NCBI GenBank assembly: GCA_030152265.1
Contig: JASLHQ010000126.1
Coordinates: 1-13,608 of the forward strand
Direction of reading: 5' to 3'
DNA: 13,608 nt
From: Savagea sp.
GTDB lineage: Bacteria > Bacillota > Bacilli > Bacillales_A > Planococcaceae
In this document: positions 1 to 5,322 of the stretch, piece after piece
Position numbering within the stretch: position 1 is the first letter of the stretch
How the letters are laid out: each line of letters begins with the position of its first letter
Notes under the pieces: model-generated
Databases searched by the model: none
The model's input: only the letters and a program-made list of their open reading frames with translations
What the model was told of the DNA's origin: nothing
Translations under genes and position numbers: made by a program

Positions 1-2
1 TA

Positions 3-125
3 CTCACGCCACTTCTTCCGATGAATGGCATTTTATTCACATTCGGCTTATTGCCTTTTTTAACGGGCTTGACGTATCAACTCACTTTTTCTCATATGGA
101 GCATGCTGATGAAACAGTCATATAG
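3..125 (+). CDS. C-terminal end of an unidentified hydrophobic protein (partial)
   Basis: The reading frame is open from the window edge to a TAG at 123-125, giving 40 residues. A hydrophobic stretch (FTFGLLPFLTGLTYQLTF) is followed by a short polar tail ending in HADETVI, as in the last helix of a membrane protein. The frame overlaps the start of the next gene by 17 bases, which suggests translational coupling within one operon. Too little is present to name a family, and the frame could be fortuitous. The support is the hydrophobic composition and the coupled start downstream. Confidence 0.45.
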   Translation, partial: LTPLLPMNGILFTFGLLPFLTGLTYQLTFSHMEHADETVI

Positions 126-459
126 CGTGTTAAAAATGTCGAAACGTCAACCGGCAGACCGAACGGCTCATACGTATGAGCACAGTATCGTCATCGGAAA
201 GTGTCACGGAAATACGCATGAAGAAATTTTTCACGAACTCGCACAAAAATTACGAGAAGACGCTTATCCGAATGCCTTTGGGGAAAATGTGCAATGGGAA
301 GTCGTCGCATTGCTCGATATTTTTGAATCGGATGAACTCGACGACATTCCGTTATGGACGGAAGTGTATAGTCGCTTCTTTCCTTTCGACGAGGCCGTTT
401 CAATCGATACGGTTTGTCAGTTATATTTTAGCGACCTCGTACTACATGCGGAAGAATAG
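109..459 (+). CDS. DUF4288 domain protein
   Basis: This is a 116-residue soluble protein. The pattern of a beta-rich N-terminus, HEEIFHELAQKLRE helix, VQWEVVALLDIFESDEL and TEVYSRFF matches what I recall of the DUF4288 family, a small uncharacterised family common in Bacilli and other bacteria; its function is unknown. I chose the ATG at 109 because GGAG at 98-101 lies 7 bases upstream. An ATG at 103 is too close to that site, and the ATG at 136 has none. The stop codon overlaps the ribosome binding site of the LOG gene, so the two are probably cotranscribed. There are no membrane segments or signal peptide. Confidence 0.75.
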   Translation: MKQSYSVLKMSKRQPADRTAHTYEHSIVIGKCHGNTHEEIFHELAQKLREDAYPNAFGENVQWEVVALLDIFESDELDDIPLWTEVYSRFFPFDEAVSIDTVCQLYFSDLVLHAEE

Positions 460-469
460 GAGAATGAAT

Positions 470-1015
470 ATGAAAAGAATAGCAGTCTATTGTGGTTCTC
501 GCGATGGAGCGAAACCGATTTTTAAACGAGAAGCGAAAACGCTCGGCACGACTTTAGCAAAAGAAAAGCTCGGGCTCGTCTACGGCGGAGCAACCGTCGG
601 ATTAATGGGAGAAATCGCCAATGCGGTGATGGCATCAGGGGGAGAAGTGATCGGCGTCATGCCTGAAGTGCTCATCGCACGTGAAATTACCGCGCATCAT
701 ATTACGAAAGTGATCGAAACGAGCTCGATGCATGAACGCAAACAACAAATGATTGACCTGGCGGATGGCTTCATCGCAATGCCGGGAGGACCAGGTACGA
801 TGGAAGAATGGTTCGAAGTCGTCACATGGGCAAAAATTGGCTTGCATGAAAAACCGATCGGCCTATTAAATACCGACGGATTTTATGACGGGCTCATTCA
901 ATTTCTCATAACGATGGAAGAGAACGGCTTCTTATCAGCAAAAGAACGTTCGCAGCTCATTATCGAAAATACGAGCGAACGACTCATTGCACGTATGAAG
1001 GAGGCGATCGTATGA
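470..1015 (+). CDS. LOG-family protein (putative cytokinin riboside 5'-monophosphate phosphoribohydrolase)
   Basis: The 181-residue protein has the full LOG/TIGR00730 signature: a Rossmann start with MKRIAVYCGSRDG, a glycine-rich YGGATVGLMGEIA at about 38-50, then MHERKQQM at about 87-94 and PGGPGTMEE at 105-113, the family's PGGxGTxxE motif. Family members cleave the N-glycosidic bond of adenosine monophosphate-type nucleotides, releasing base and ribose 5-phosphate. In bacteria the physiological role is often unclear (B. subtilis YvdD is an example). Two changes from the usual motifs are Ala for the third Gly in GGG and Pro in PGGPGT. The ATG at 470 is preferred because AGGAGA at 458-463 sits 6 bases upstream; an in-frame ATG at 464 touches it. 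The frame stays open far upstream, but that part overlaps the DUF4288 gene. The stop overlaps the next start as ATGA. Confidence 0.9.
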   Translation: MKRIAVYCGSRDGAKPIFKREAKTLGTTLAKEKLGLVYGGATVGLMGEIANAVMASGGEVIGVMPEVLIAREITAHHITKVIETSSMHERKQQMIDLADGFIAMPGGPGTMEEWFEVVTWAKIGLHEKPIGLLNTDGFYDGLIQFLITMEENGFLSAKERSQLIIENTSERLIARMKEAIV

Positions 1016-1404
1016 CAGAACAAAATATTATCGAACGTTTTACGACGAGTGAATATTGGAATTTTTTCGGATTTGAATATGTCAGTTGCACACCGGAAGA
1101 AGCTGTCATTCGTTTGCCGTACCGCCAACAACTGAACAACACACAACAAACGGTTCACGGTGGCGTTTACATGTCGATTATGGACACGGCGATGGGCATG
1201 CTCGTCTTGGCGCGCGGTGCAAACGATGCAACGACGATTCAAATGGTGAGCAACTTTTTAAAACCTGCTATCGAAGACACGATTATCGCAAAAGCAAGCA
1301 TCATTAAAGAAATGCGAAGTACTGCCCTTCTAAAAGGAGAATTGTATAATGAATCGGGCGATATGCTCGCCTATTATACCGCGACTTTTCGCACAAAAAA
1401 ATAA
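1012..1404 (+). CDS. PaaI-type hotdog-fold thioesterase
   Basis: The 130-residue length is typical of a single hotdog domain. The family motif HGGVYMSIMDTAMG is at 49-62. His49 with Gly50-Gly51 forms the thioester-binding turn, and Asp58 is in the position of the catalytic acid in PaaI/YbgC-like enzymes. The C-terminal strands (AKASIIKEMRSTALLKGELYNESG and the following YTATFRTKK) fit the fold. It probably hydrolyses acyl- or aryl-CoA thioesters in the cytosol; the substrate cannot be read from the sequence. The start ATG overlaps the LOG stop codon (ATGA), a coupled arrangement, and GGAGG-like bases at 999-1003 serve as the ribosome site. The stop codon lies inside a bidirectional terminator hairpin. 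Confidence 0.87.
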   Translation: MTEQNIIERFTTSEYWNFFGFEYVSCTPEEAVIRLPYRQQLNNTQQTVHGGVYMSIMDTAMGMLVLARGANDATTIQMVSNFLKPAIEDTIIAKASIIKEMRSTALLKGELYNESGDMLAYYTATFRTKK

Positions 1405-1427
1405 CAGCGACGTTCGCTGTTATTTTT
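1399..1427. terminator. Bidirectional intrinsic terminator
   Basis: A perfect 12 bp stem (AAATAACAGCGA paired with TCGCTGTTATTT) has a 3-base loop. It is followed by a T-run on the plus strand and, because A-runs precede it, also by a T-run on the minus strand. It sits exactly between convergent genes, overlapping the thioesterase stop codon, and the minus-strand gene ends at 1420. It should terminate both transcripts. Confidence 0.88.
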
Positions 1428-1593
1428 GTTTGTTCGTCGGATTGCCATTCGTCCAAAAGTAAAAACAGATGAACGCAACAATCGGAGCGCTCGTTGCGAT
1501 AAGCATCGTCGCAGGCGAACGCAACATCATAAAGATGAGCACGATCCCTAACGCTCCTCCAAATACGATTAAAAACTTTAATATGTTCGACAT
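1420..1593 (-). CDS. Small two-helix membrane protein, unknown function
   Basis: The 57-residue protein consists of two hydrophobic segments, about residues 4-23 (ILKFLIVFGGALGIVLIFMM) and 30-47, joined by a short loop with RSP. It ends in a polar, lysine-containing tail (NGNPTNKQK). It is therefore a hairpin integral membrane protein; I do not recognise the family. I chose the ATG at 1593 because AGAAAGG lies about 11 bases upstream. A GTG at 1617 extends the frame, but it lies inside the GNAT gene and lacks a ribosome site. It is the last gene of the minus-strand operon 2374-1420 and ends within the shared terminator. Confidence 0.6.
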   Translation of the reverse strand: MSNILKFLIVFGGALGIVLIFMMLRSPATMLIATSAPIVAFICFYFWTNGNPTNKQK

Positions 1594-1601
1594 GTCGCAC
1601 G

Positions 1602-2225
1602 CTACCTTTCTAAACACAGTTCATTCGTTGAACGGTTGTAAGACGTACCGACCCAACCGTCCGCGAATAGTTGCCTTTGCTTTTCTTCATCTTCTTTTTC
1701 GACCGTACATCGTTCTGAAAAAGTGAAAGGCGTTCGATCGCGGCGAAATACGTAGCGCCAATGTTCACCATAAACACGTTCTAACGCATACATATGAAAC
1801 CCGAGATGGAATTTATCGACAAGACTCGGTATGTTGTCAGGTGCGACAGTCGCGGCGATATGTTCCGCTTCACAAAGCAACATAATTCGTTCGCCTAAAC
1901 GCTTCTGCAAACCAAAACCGCGCGCGTCGGGATGAACGATCGTAATCTCACTATAATACACATGTTGCCACACTTCTTCAGGCAAGCGGATGTATTGACC
2001 GAGATGTGTATCATCGACTTCAGGATGCAATAAAGCGCGAAAAGCGACGAGATTATCTTCTGCAAACGCCCCTAACATAAAGCCTCGCCCTTCATCTAAC
2101 ATAAAGCGATACTCCGCTTCACTTAACGGTTGCAATTGCCCTTCTCGCTCTACGACGCGCAAGGCTTCTTCTTGAATGTGTAAAATCGCTCGTATGTCTT
2201 CGCTCGTAAGCGATCGAAACTCCAT
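1602..2225 (-). CDS. GNAT-family N-acetyltransferase
   Basis: This is about 207 residues. The acetyl-CoA-binding motif A is at about 95-110 (TIVHPDARGFGLQKRL). The RGFGLQ stretch fits the Q/RxxGxG/A rule except for Gln at the last position. The following helix (GERIMLLCEAEHI) and a region with APDNIPSLVDKFHLGFHMY resemble the C-terminal half of the fold, where small-molecule or peptide substrates bind. The role is acetyl transfer in the cytosol with unknown substrate. The start is uncertain. ATG at 2225 has a G-rich site (GGACGGGGG) 7 bases away, while ATG at 2231 forms an ATGA overlap with the preceding zinc ribbon stop. A TTG further upstream is unlikely. It lies in the middle of a three-gene minus-strand operon. 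Confidence 0.8.
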   Translation of the reverse strand: MEFRSLTSEDIRAILHIQEEALRVVEREGQLQPLSEAEYRFMLDEGRGFMLGAFAEDNLVAFRALLHPEVDDTHLGQYIRLPEEVWQHVYYSEITIVHPDARGFGLQKRLGERIMLLCEAEHIAATVAPDNIPSLVDKFHLGFHMYALERVYGEHWRYVFRRDRTPFTFSERCTVEKEDEEKQRQLFADGWVGTSYNRSTNELCLER

Positions 2226-2227
2226 CG

Positions 2228-2374
2228 TCATGCCCCCGTCCAACAAGCGTCTTCTGGTGCATCGCTTTCACACTTCACACAGTAAATCGGTGGCTCTGTC
2301 CCACGATGTGGGTAGCCGCAATCTTCGCATAAAAACACTTGCTCTTTTTGTTCTGTCTGTTCACGTTGTTCCAT
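2228..2374 (-). CDS. Small rubredoxin-like / zinc ribbon protein
   Basis: The 48-residue protein has a charged Glu/Gln-rich N-terminus (MEQREQTEQKEQ), then CEDCGYPHRGTEPP and CVKCESDAP. The two CxxC pairs (Cys16/19 and Cys32/35) and the CGYxHxGxEPP spacing match the rubredoxin-like domain at the end of rubrerythrins, which binds one iron or zinc. Here the domain stands alone; a fifth Cys (44) is near the end. It could be a redox or metal-binding partner of the enzyme downstream, but this is inference. The start is the ATG at 2374, with AAGGAG 9 bases upstream; frame continuation beyond it overlaps the promoter and terminator region. Its TGA overlaps a possible ATG of the GNAT gene. Confidence 0.75.
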   Translation of the reverse strand: MEQREQTEQKEQVFLCEDCGYPHRGTEPPIYCVKCESDAPEDACWTGA

Positions 2375-2395
2375 ATTGATCGCTCCTTTCCTACA

Positions 2396-2404
2396 ATCGT
2401 ACCA
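2396..2404 (-). promoter_or_regulatory. Extended -10 promoter for the zinc ribbon-GNAT-membrane protein operon
   Basis: Read on the minus strand the sequence is TGGTACGAT, a TGn-type extended -10 with hexamer TACGAT. No good -35 is visible upstream, where the sequence is pyrimidine-rich. It places transcription start close to 2389, just ahead of the AAGGAG site. Confidence 0.45.
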
Positions 2405-2421
2405 TGAAAAGAAAAGAGAAG

Positions 2422-2466
2422 AAATAAAAAAACATCTCCCATCTATTTTCATAGATGGGAGATGTT
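2422..2466 (-). terminator. Intrinsic terminator of the cold shock gene
   Basis: A perfect 16 bp inverted repeat (2431-2446 with 2451-2466) has a 4-base loop. On the minus strand it is followed by TTTTTTTATTTC, so it ends transcripts coming from the cold shock gene and separates them from the zinc ribbon operon. Confidence 0.93.
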
Positions 2467-2479
2467 GAATTCGCAAATA

Positions 2480-2680
2480 TTATAATTTTACAACGTTTGC
2501 TGCTTGTAATCCGCGCTCGCCTTCAACAACTTCGAATTCAACCTCTTGGTCGTCTTCTAAAGTTTTGAAACCTTCGCCTTGGATTGCTGAGAAGTGTACG
2601 AATACGTCGTCTTCGCCTTCAACTGCGATAAATCCGAAACCTTTTTCTGAGTTAAACCATTTTACTTTACCTTGTTTCAT
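2480..2680 (-). CDS. CspA-family cold shock protein
   Basis: The 66-residue protein is a single cold shock domain of the OB fold. RNA-binding motifs are RNP1 KGFGFI at 13-18 and RNP2 VFVHF at 26-30. Aromatic residues Trp8, Phe15, Phe17, Phe27 and Phe30 lie on the nucleic-acid face. It binds single-stranded RNA and DNA and acts as an RNA chaperone that prevents secondary structure, often cold- or growth-regulated. The ATG at 2680 has GGAGG 9 bases upstream. The longer open frame to 2716 adds unrelated leader residues. It has its own strong promoter, a structured leader and a strong terminator, so it is probably monocistronic. Confidence 0.95.
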   Translation of the reverse strand: MKQGKVKWFNSEKGFGFIAVEGEDDVFVHFSAIQGEGFKTLEDDQEVEFEVVEGERGLQAANVVKL

Positions 2681-2738
2681 GTGAACAAACCTCCAAAATT
2701 TTACTAATAAATACATGAACTTGTCGCAAAAAAGAAAA

Positions 2739-2794
2739 ATTCACATATTACAAAAAGTACCGCTAAAGCCGATCACTTTTTGTAATATGTGAAT
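2739..2794 (-). promoter_or_regulatory. Long hairpin in the cold shock gene leader, terminator-like
   Basis: The arms 2739-2758 and 2775-2794 are complementary over 20 bp with a 16-base loop. On the minus strand the stem is followed directly by TTTTTCTTTTTT, the layout of an intrinsic terminator. It lies about 40 bases into the leader, downstream of the promoter and upstream of the ribosome site, so it could act as an attenuator or structured leader element. Alternatively, it could stop readthrough from the DUF1033 gene, which has no terminator of its own. Confidence 0.75.
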
Positions 2795-2842
2795 ACGTCA
2801 ATTTCGGTGAAAATGTATCAAGTTCCTGTCCCTATTGCCTTT

Positions 2843-2870
2843 ACTATACCATAACAGATTAAATTGTCAA
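2843..2870 (-). promoter_or_regulatory. Strong sigma-A promoter of the cold shock gene
   Basis: On the minus strand a perfect -35 TTGACA (2865-2870) and a -10 TATAGT (2843-2848) are separated by 16 bases. TGG directly before the -10 adds the extended -10 element. Start is predicted near 2836, giving a leader of about 155 nt, long as usual for cold shock genes. Confidence 0.85.
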
Positions 2871-2894
2871 ACTATTTCCGGAATCATTTGAATA

Positions 2895-3194
2895 TTAACA
2901 TTCCTTTACAATCGGTTTACCTTCATGCATTAAAATGAACCCGTGAAAAAGCTGTAAATCATCGTCACAATGGTCACAGAAGCACTGTTCTTCTTTCGTC
3001 CAAAACGCTGCAAAGCACCCTTTTCTCACTTCAAAAAATTCATGTTTTTGTCGCCACTCTTCAATAATTTGTTGAAAATGTGCAGTCGCTTCTTCTAAAG
3101 AACGATACGCCTGCTTTGACTCCACCCAATCTTCCCAATCGTCAAACATCCACCACGGCTCATAGTCCGCTTTCATATAGATGATTTCAAACAA
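2895..3194 (-). CDS. DUF1033 family protein
   Basis: The 99-residue protein begins with MFEIIYMKADYEPWWMFDDWEDW and ends with a CDHCDDDLQLFHGF region. As I recall them, an acidic-aromatic YEPWW block near the start and a CxxC-DDDLQ block near the end characterise DUF1033, a small family of Bacilli with unknown function. Cys71, Cys73 and Cys76 form a CxCxxC cluster that could bind metal; this is inference. The start is a TTG at 3194, supported by AAGGAG 9 bases upstream; the ATG six codons later lacks a properly spaced site. No terminator follows. The stop is only about 25 bases before the -35 of the cold shock promoter, so readthrough into that leader is possible. Confidence 0.85.
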   Translation of the reverse strand: MFEIIYMKADYEPWWMFDDWEDWVESKQAYRSLEEATAHFQQIIEEWRQKHEFFEVRKGCFAAFWTKEEQCFCDHCDDDLQLFHGFILMHEGKPIVKEC

Positions 3195-3227
3195 TCGTAC
3201 CGTCTCCTTTCTATCTCATTTACCAAT

Positions 3228-3236
3228 AGTTTAGCA
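3228..3236 (-). promoter_or_regulatory. Extended -10 promoter for the DUF1033 gene
   Basis: On the minus strand the sequence is TGCTAAACT, an extended -10 with hexamer TAAACT, placed suitably upstream of the AAGGAG site. No clear -35 is seen; a 14 bp AT palindrome occupies the spacer instead. Confidence 0.4.
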
Positions 3237-3249
3237 TATTTTAAAATAT
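3236..3249. repeat. 14 bp perfect palindrome between divergent genes
   Basis: ATATTTTAAAATAT is fully self-complementary. It lies between the -10 and the expected -35 of the DUF1033 promoter and about 70 bases upstream of the xpaC start site. It could be an operator; equally, AT-rich palindromes arise by chance. Confidence 0.4.
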
Positions 3250-3263
3250 CGTGTGTTTTTCGT

Positions 3264-3284
3264 GCTTATCGCAATGCGAAAAGC
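3264..3284. repeat. Inverted repeat abutting the xpaC promoter
   Basis: The arms GCTTATCGC and GCGAAAAGC are complementary except at one position and surround a 3-base centre. The right arm ends at the expected -35 position of the TATAAT at 3307. A regulator-binding site is possible. T residues follow, but no plus-strand gene precedes it to be terminated. Confidence 0.4.
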
Positions 3285-3306
3285 CGATTTTTTCAATTGT
3301 TTCATG

Positions 3307-3312
3307 TATAAT
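3307..3312 (+). promoter_or_regulatory. -10 element of the xpaC-telA promoter
   Basis: A perfect TATAAT is present, but the bases 17 upstream (CCGATT, 3284-3289) do not resemble TTGACA. The promoter may need an activator or be weak. The start site would be near 3319, giving a leader of about 65 bases that holds a second copy of TACGTAGTA. Confidence 0.5.
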
Positions 3313-3384
3313 ACGTAGTAACAATGGAACCTTTTAGCCCTCTCTTACGTAGTAGAGTTAGAAGTTTTCTAGAGGAGGCCATTT

Positions 3385-4035
3385 ATGATGAACCGAATTA
3401 AAAATTTTTTCGTACGGCATTTGTTCGCCTTGCCGATCAGTTTAACCGCTTGGTTTTATTTATTACTCAATACGAGCGTCGGCTTTTTCGGTGCGACAGG
3501 GGCTATGATCGGAGCTTATGCGGGAACGTTATTCGTTTCGAAACAAGTTCAAATTTCACGTACTGCGAAGCGATTCGGCCTTTCTCGTGGAGAATATCGC
3601 GCGATCGTCGACCAGCTCGACCAAGCGCGTGCGAAATTGCGTGAGTTAAATACGAGCTACGCGCAAGTGCGCAATGTCCATTCATTTCGACAGCTCCATG
3701 AGTTAAACCAACTCGCCAAACGCATCATTCAAATTGTAGAAAAAAATCCGCGCAAGTTTTATTATGTCGACAACTTCTTCTATGCTCATTTAGAATCTGC
3801 GGTCGATATTACGTCTAAATATACGATGCTTTCGAACCAACCGTTGCAAGATTCTGAGATTAAACATGCACTCATTACGACGAAAGAAAAATTGACGACG
3901 GTGAAAGAATTGCTCGAATCAGATTTAAAACGTGCGGTCGCAACCGACGTCGAAAAACTAAAAATCGAACTCGATTATATCGACGTCGCACACCAACAAC
4001 ACTTACCGAAACCGCCTGAGGAGGATGCAAAATGA
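3385..4035 (+). CDS. xpaC: XpaC-like 5-bromo-4-chloroindolyl phosphate hydrolysis family protein
   Basis: The 216-residue protein has an N-terminal hydrophobic hairpin: LFALPISLTAWFYLLL at about 14-29 and VGFFGATGAMIGAYAGTLFV at about 32-51. It continues as an alpha-helical, coiled-coil-prone cytosolic part with many Glu, Lys and Gln. This matches the Bacillus XpaC family, named for hydrolysis of an indolyl phosphate substrate; the true role is unknown. The gene pair xpaC-yaaN (telA-like) is a known neighbourhood in B. subtilis and is repeated here, which is the strongest support. The start at 3385 follows AGGAGG by 6 bases; the ATG at 3388 is equally possible. Its TGA overlaps the next ATG. 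Confidence 0.82.
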   Translation: MMNRIKNFFVRHLFALPISLTAWFYLLLNTSVGFFGATGAMIGAYAGTLFVSKQVQISRTAKRFGLSRGEYRAIVDQLDQARAKLRELNTSYAQVRNVHSFRQLHELNQLAKRIIQIVEKNPRKFYYVDNFFYAHLESAVDITSKYTMLSNQPLQDSEIKHALITTKEKLTTVKELLESDLKRAVATDVEKLKIELDYIDVAHQQHLPKPPEEDAK

Positions 4036-4334
4036 CAAATCAAAACGAACCAAAATCATTAGATGACTTATTAGAAAATCCATTTGAGCTCGATCCACAA
4101 CCAGCACAGCCACATGTGCCTGAAGTAATTGAAGAACGTCCAACGACGATGCTCGAACGCTTAACCGAAGAAGAACAGAAAAAAGCACAACAAATTGCAG
4201 CACAAATTCCGGTCGGCAATAACGAAGCGATCATCACGTACGGAGCGAACGCTCAAAATGAATTGACACGATTCTCAAACTCGATGCTCAATCACGTCCA
4301 AGCGAATGACATCGGACCGATTGGTGACGTCTAA
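4032..4334 (+). CDS. N-terminal fragment of TelA-like protein
   Basis: As written this encodes 100 residues: an acidic, proline-containing start (ENPFELDPQPAQPHVPEV) and a helical segment with TEEEQKKAQQIAAQIP. It ends at the internal TAA. On its own it lacks the long helical core of the family and is unlikely to be functional. It is listed because translation will produce it unless the stop is suppressed. Confidence 0.5.
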   Translation: MTNQNEPKSLDDLLENPFELDPQPAQPHVPEVIEERPTTMLERLTEEEQKKAQQIAAQIPVGNNEAIITYGANAQNELTRFSNSMLNHVQANDIGPIGDV

Positions 4335-4343
4335 AATGAATTA

Positions 4344-5207
4344 ATGGGCAAATTATCAACGCTCGACCCAGAAGAATTAGCCCCACAGAAAAAAGGCTTT
4401 TTCGGCAAAATGTTCAGCAAAGCAAAAGGCTCCATTAACGAAATGATGTCGAAGTATCAAAAACTCGGCACACAAATCGATAAAATTAGCGTGCAGTTAG
4501 AACATAATAAAGCGGGACTATTGAAAGATGTTCAAAACTTAGATCAACTGTATGAACAAAATAAATCATACTTCCAAGCGCTCAACATTTACATCGCAGC
4601 AGCGGAATTAAAACGCGATGAAATTATGAACGAAGTCATTCCACAACTCCGCGCGAAAGCGGAAGCGTCACAAGACCAAATGGACGTTCAAGAGATGAAC
4701 GACATGCTTCAATACGTCGACCGTCTCGAAAAACGTTTGCACGATTTGCAACTGTCACGTCAAATTACGATTCAAAGTGCGCCACAAATTCGCATGATTC
4801 AACAGACGAACCAAACGCTTGCAGAAAAAATTCAATCTTCTATTATGACGGCGATTCCGCTTTGGAAAAATCAAATTGCGATCGCGCTTACGTTGAATCG
4901 TCAACAACAAGCGGTTGAATCTCAAAAACTCGTCACGAAAACGACGAACGACTTACTGTTGAAAAACTCTGAAATGTTGAAACAAAATACGATTGAAACC
5001 GCGCGTGAAAACGAACGTGGTTTAGTCGAAATTGAAACATTGAAACAGACGCAAGAAAACTTAATTACGACGATTGAAGAAACGCTTACGATCCAGCAAG
5101 AAGGTCGCGCGAAACGTCAAGAAGTCGAAATTGAAATCGCGCGTATGGAAGGCGAGTTAAAACAACGTCTTTTAAACGTTTACGAACAGAGCGAACAGCG
5201 CCCATAG
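4344..5207 (+). CDS. C-terminal part of TelA-like protein, possible restart product
   Basis: 287 residues from the ATG at 4344, which is a Met codon of the original frame only 9 bases after the TAA. No ribosome site stands at a proper distance, so any expression would depend on reinitiation by the terminating ribosome. The product would hold most of the family: KKGFFGKMFSKAKGS, then long alpha-helices rich in Gln, Glu and Lys with strong coiled-coil character (residues about 30-285). TelA proteins are linked to tellurite and other toxic-anion resistance and, in Bacilli, to cell-envelope stress; the mechanism is unknown. Confidence 0.5.
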   Translation: MGKLSTLDPEELAPQKKGFFGKMFSKAKGSINEMMSKYQKLGTQIDKISVQLEHNKAGLLKDVQNLDQLYEQNKSYFQALNIYIAAAELKRDEIMNEVIPQLRAKAEASQDQMDVQEMNDMLQYVDRLEKRLHDLQLSRQITIQSAPQIRMIQQTNQTLAEKIQSSIMTAIPLWKNQIAIALTLNRQQQAVESQKLVTKTTNDLLLKNSEMLKQNTIETARENERGLVEIETLKQTQENLITTIEETLTIQQEGRAKRQEVEIEIARMEGELKQRLLNVYEQSEQRP

Positions 5208-5217
5208 TGTCCATGCC

Positions 5218-5248
5218 AACCCTTACCTTCTACGGTGAGGGTTTTTTT
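5218..5248 (+). terminator. Intrinsic terminator of xpaC-telA
   Basis: A 10 bp stem with one T-G wobble (AACCCTTACC with GGTGAGGGTT) and a 6-base loop is followed by seven T residues. It lies 10 bases after the telA stop. Confidence 0.88.
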
Positions 5249-5322
5249 GTTACGCAATTGTAATGTGTAACCGAGCAAACAGAGGGTAACTAAGAAGTAA
5301 TCAGTTATAAAGGGTGATTTTC

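Larger units (their letters stand above)
4032..5207 (+). pseudogene. telA: telA/yaaN-like toxic anion resistance gene split by one in-frame stop codon
   Basis: The frame from the ATG at 4032 to the TAG at 5205-5207 is continuous except for a TAA at 4332-4334, between GDV and NELMGKL. Total length without that stop would be 391 residues, the usual size of TelA/YaaN proteins. Both halves resemble the family: the linker region before the stop (ITYGANAQNELTRFSNSML) and, after it, LSTLDPEEL with KKGFFGKMF, then long helices. The expected residue at the stop is hydrophobic, and TTA (Leu) differs from TAA by one base. There is no frameshift, and the codons around it look normal, so the lesion is recent, an error in the sequence, or tolerated by readthrough or restart. 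The 4032 start has GAGGAGG 7 bases upstream and overlaps the xpaC stop. Confidence 0.85.

Noticed and set aside
176..469. Long upstream extension of the LOG reading frame
   Set aside because: It overlaps the DUF4288 gene in another frame, has no family similarity, and the ATG at 470 has a well-placed AGGAGA site.
3264..3295. Inverted repeat plus T-run read as a plus-strand terminator
   Set aside because: No plus-strand gene precedes it (the gene upstream is on the minus strand), so termination has no obvious purpose.
5249..5313. Promoter for the acyltransferase gene
   Set aside because: TTGTAA and TATAAA occur but not at a workable spacing; no candidate was good enough to annotate.
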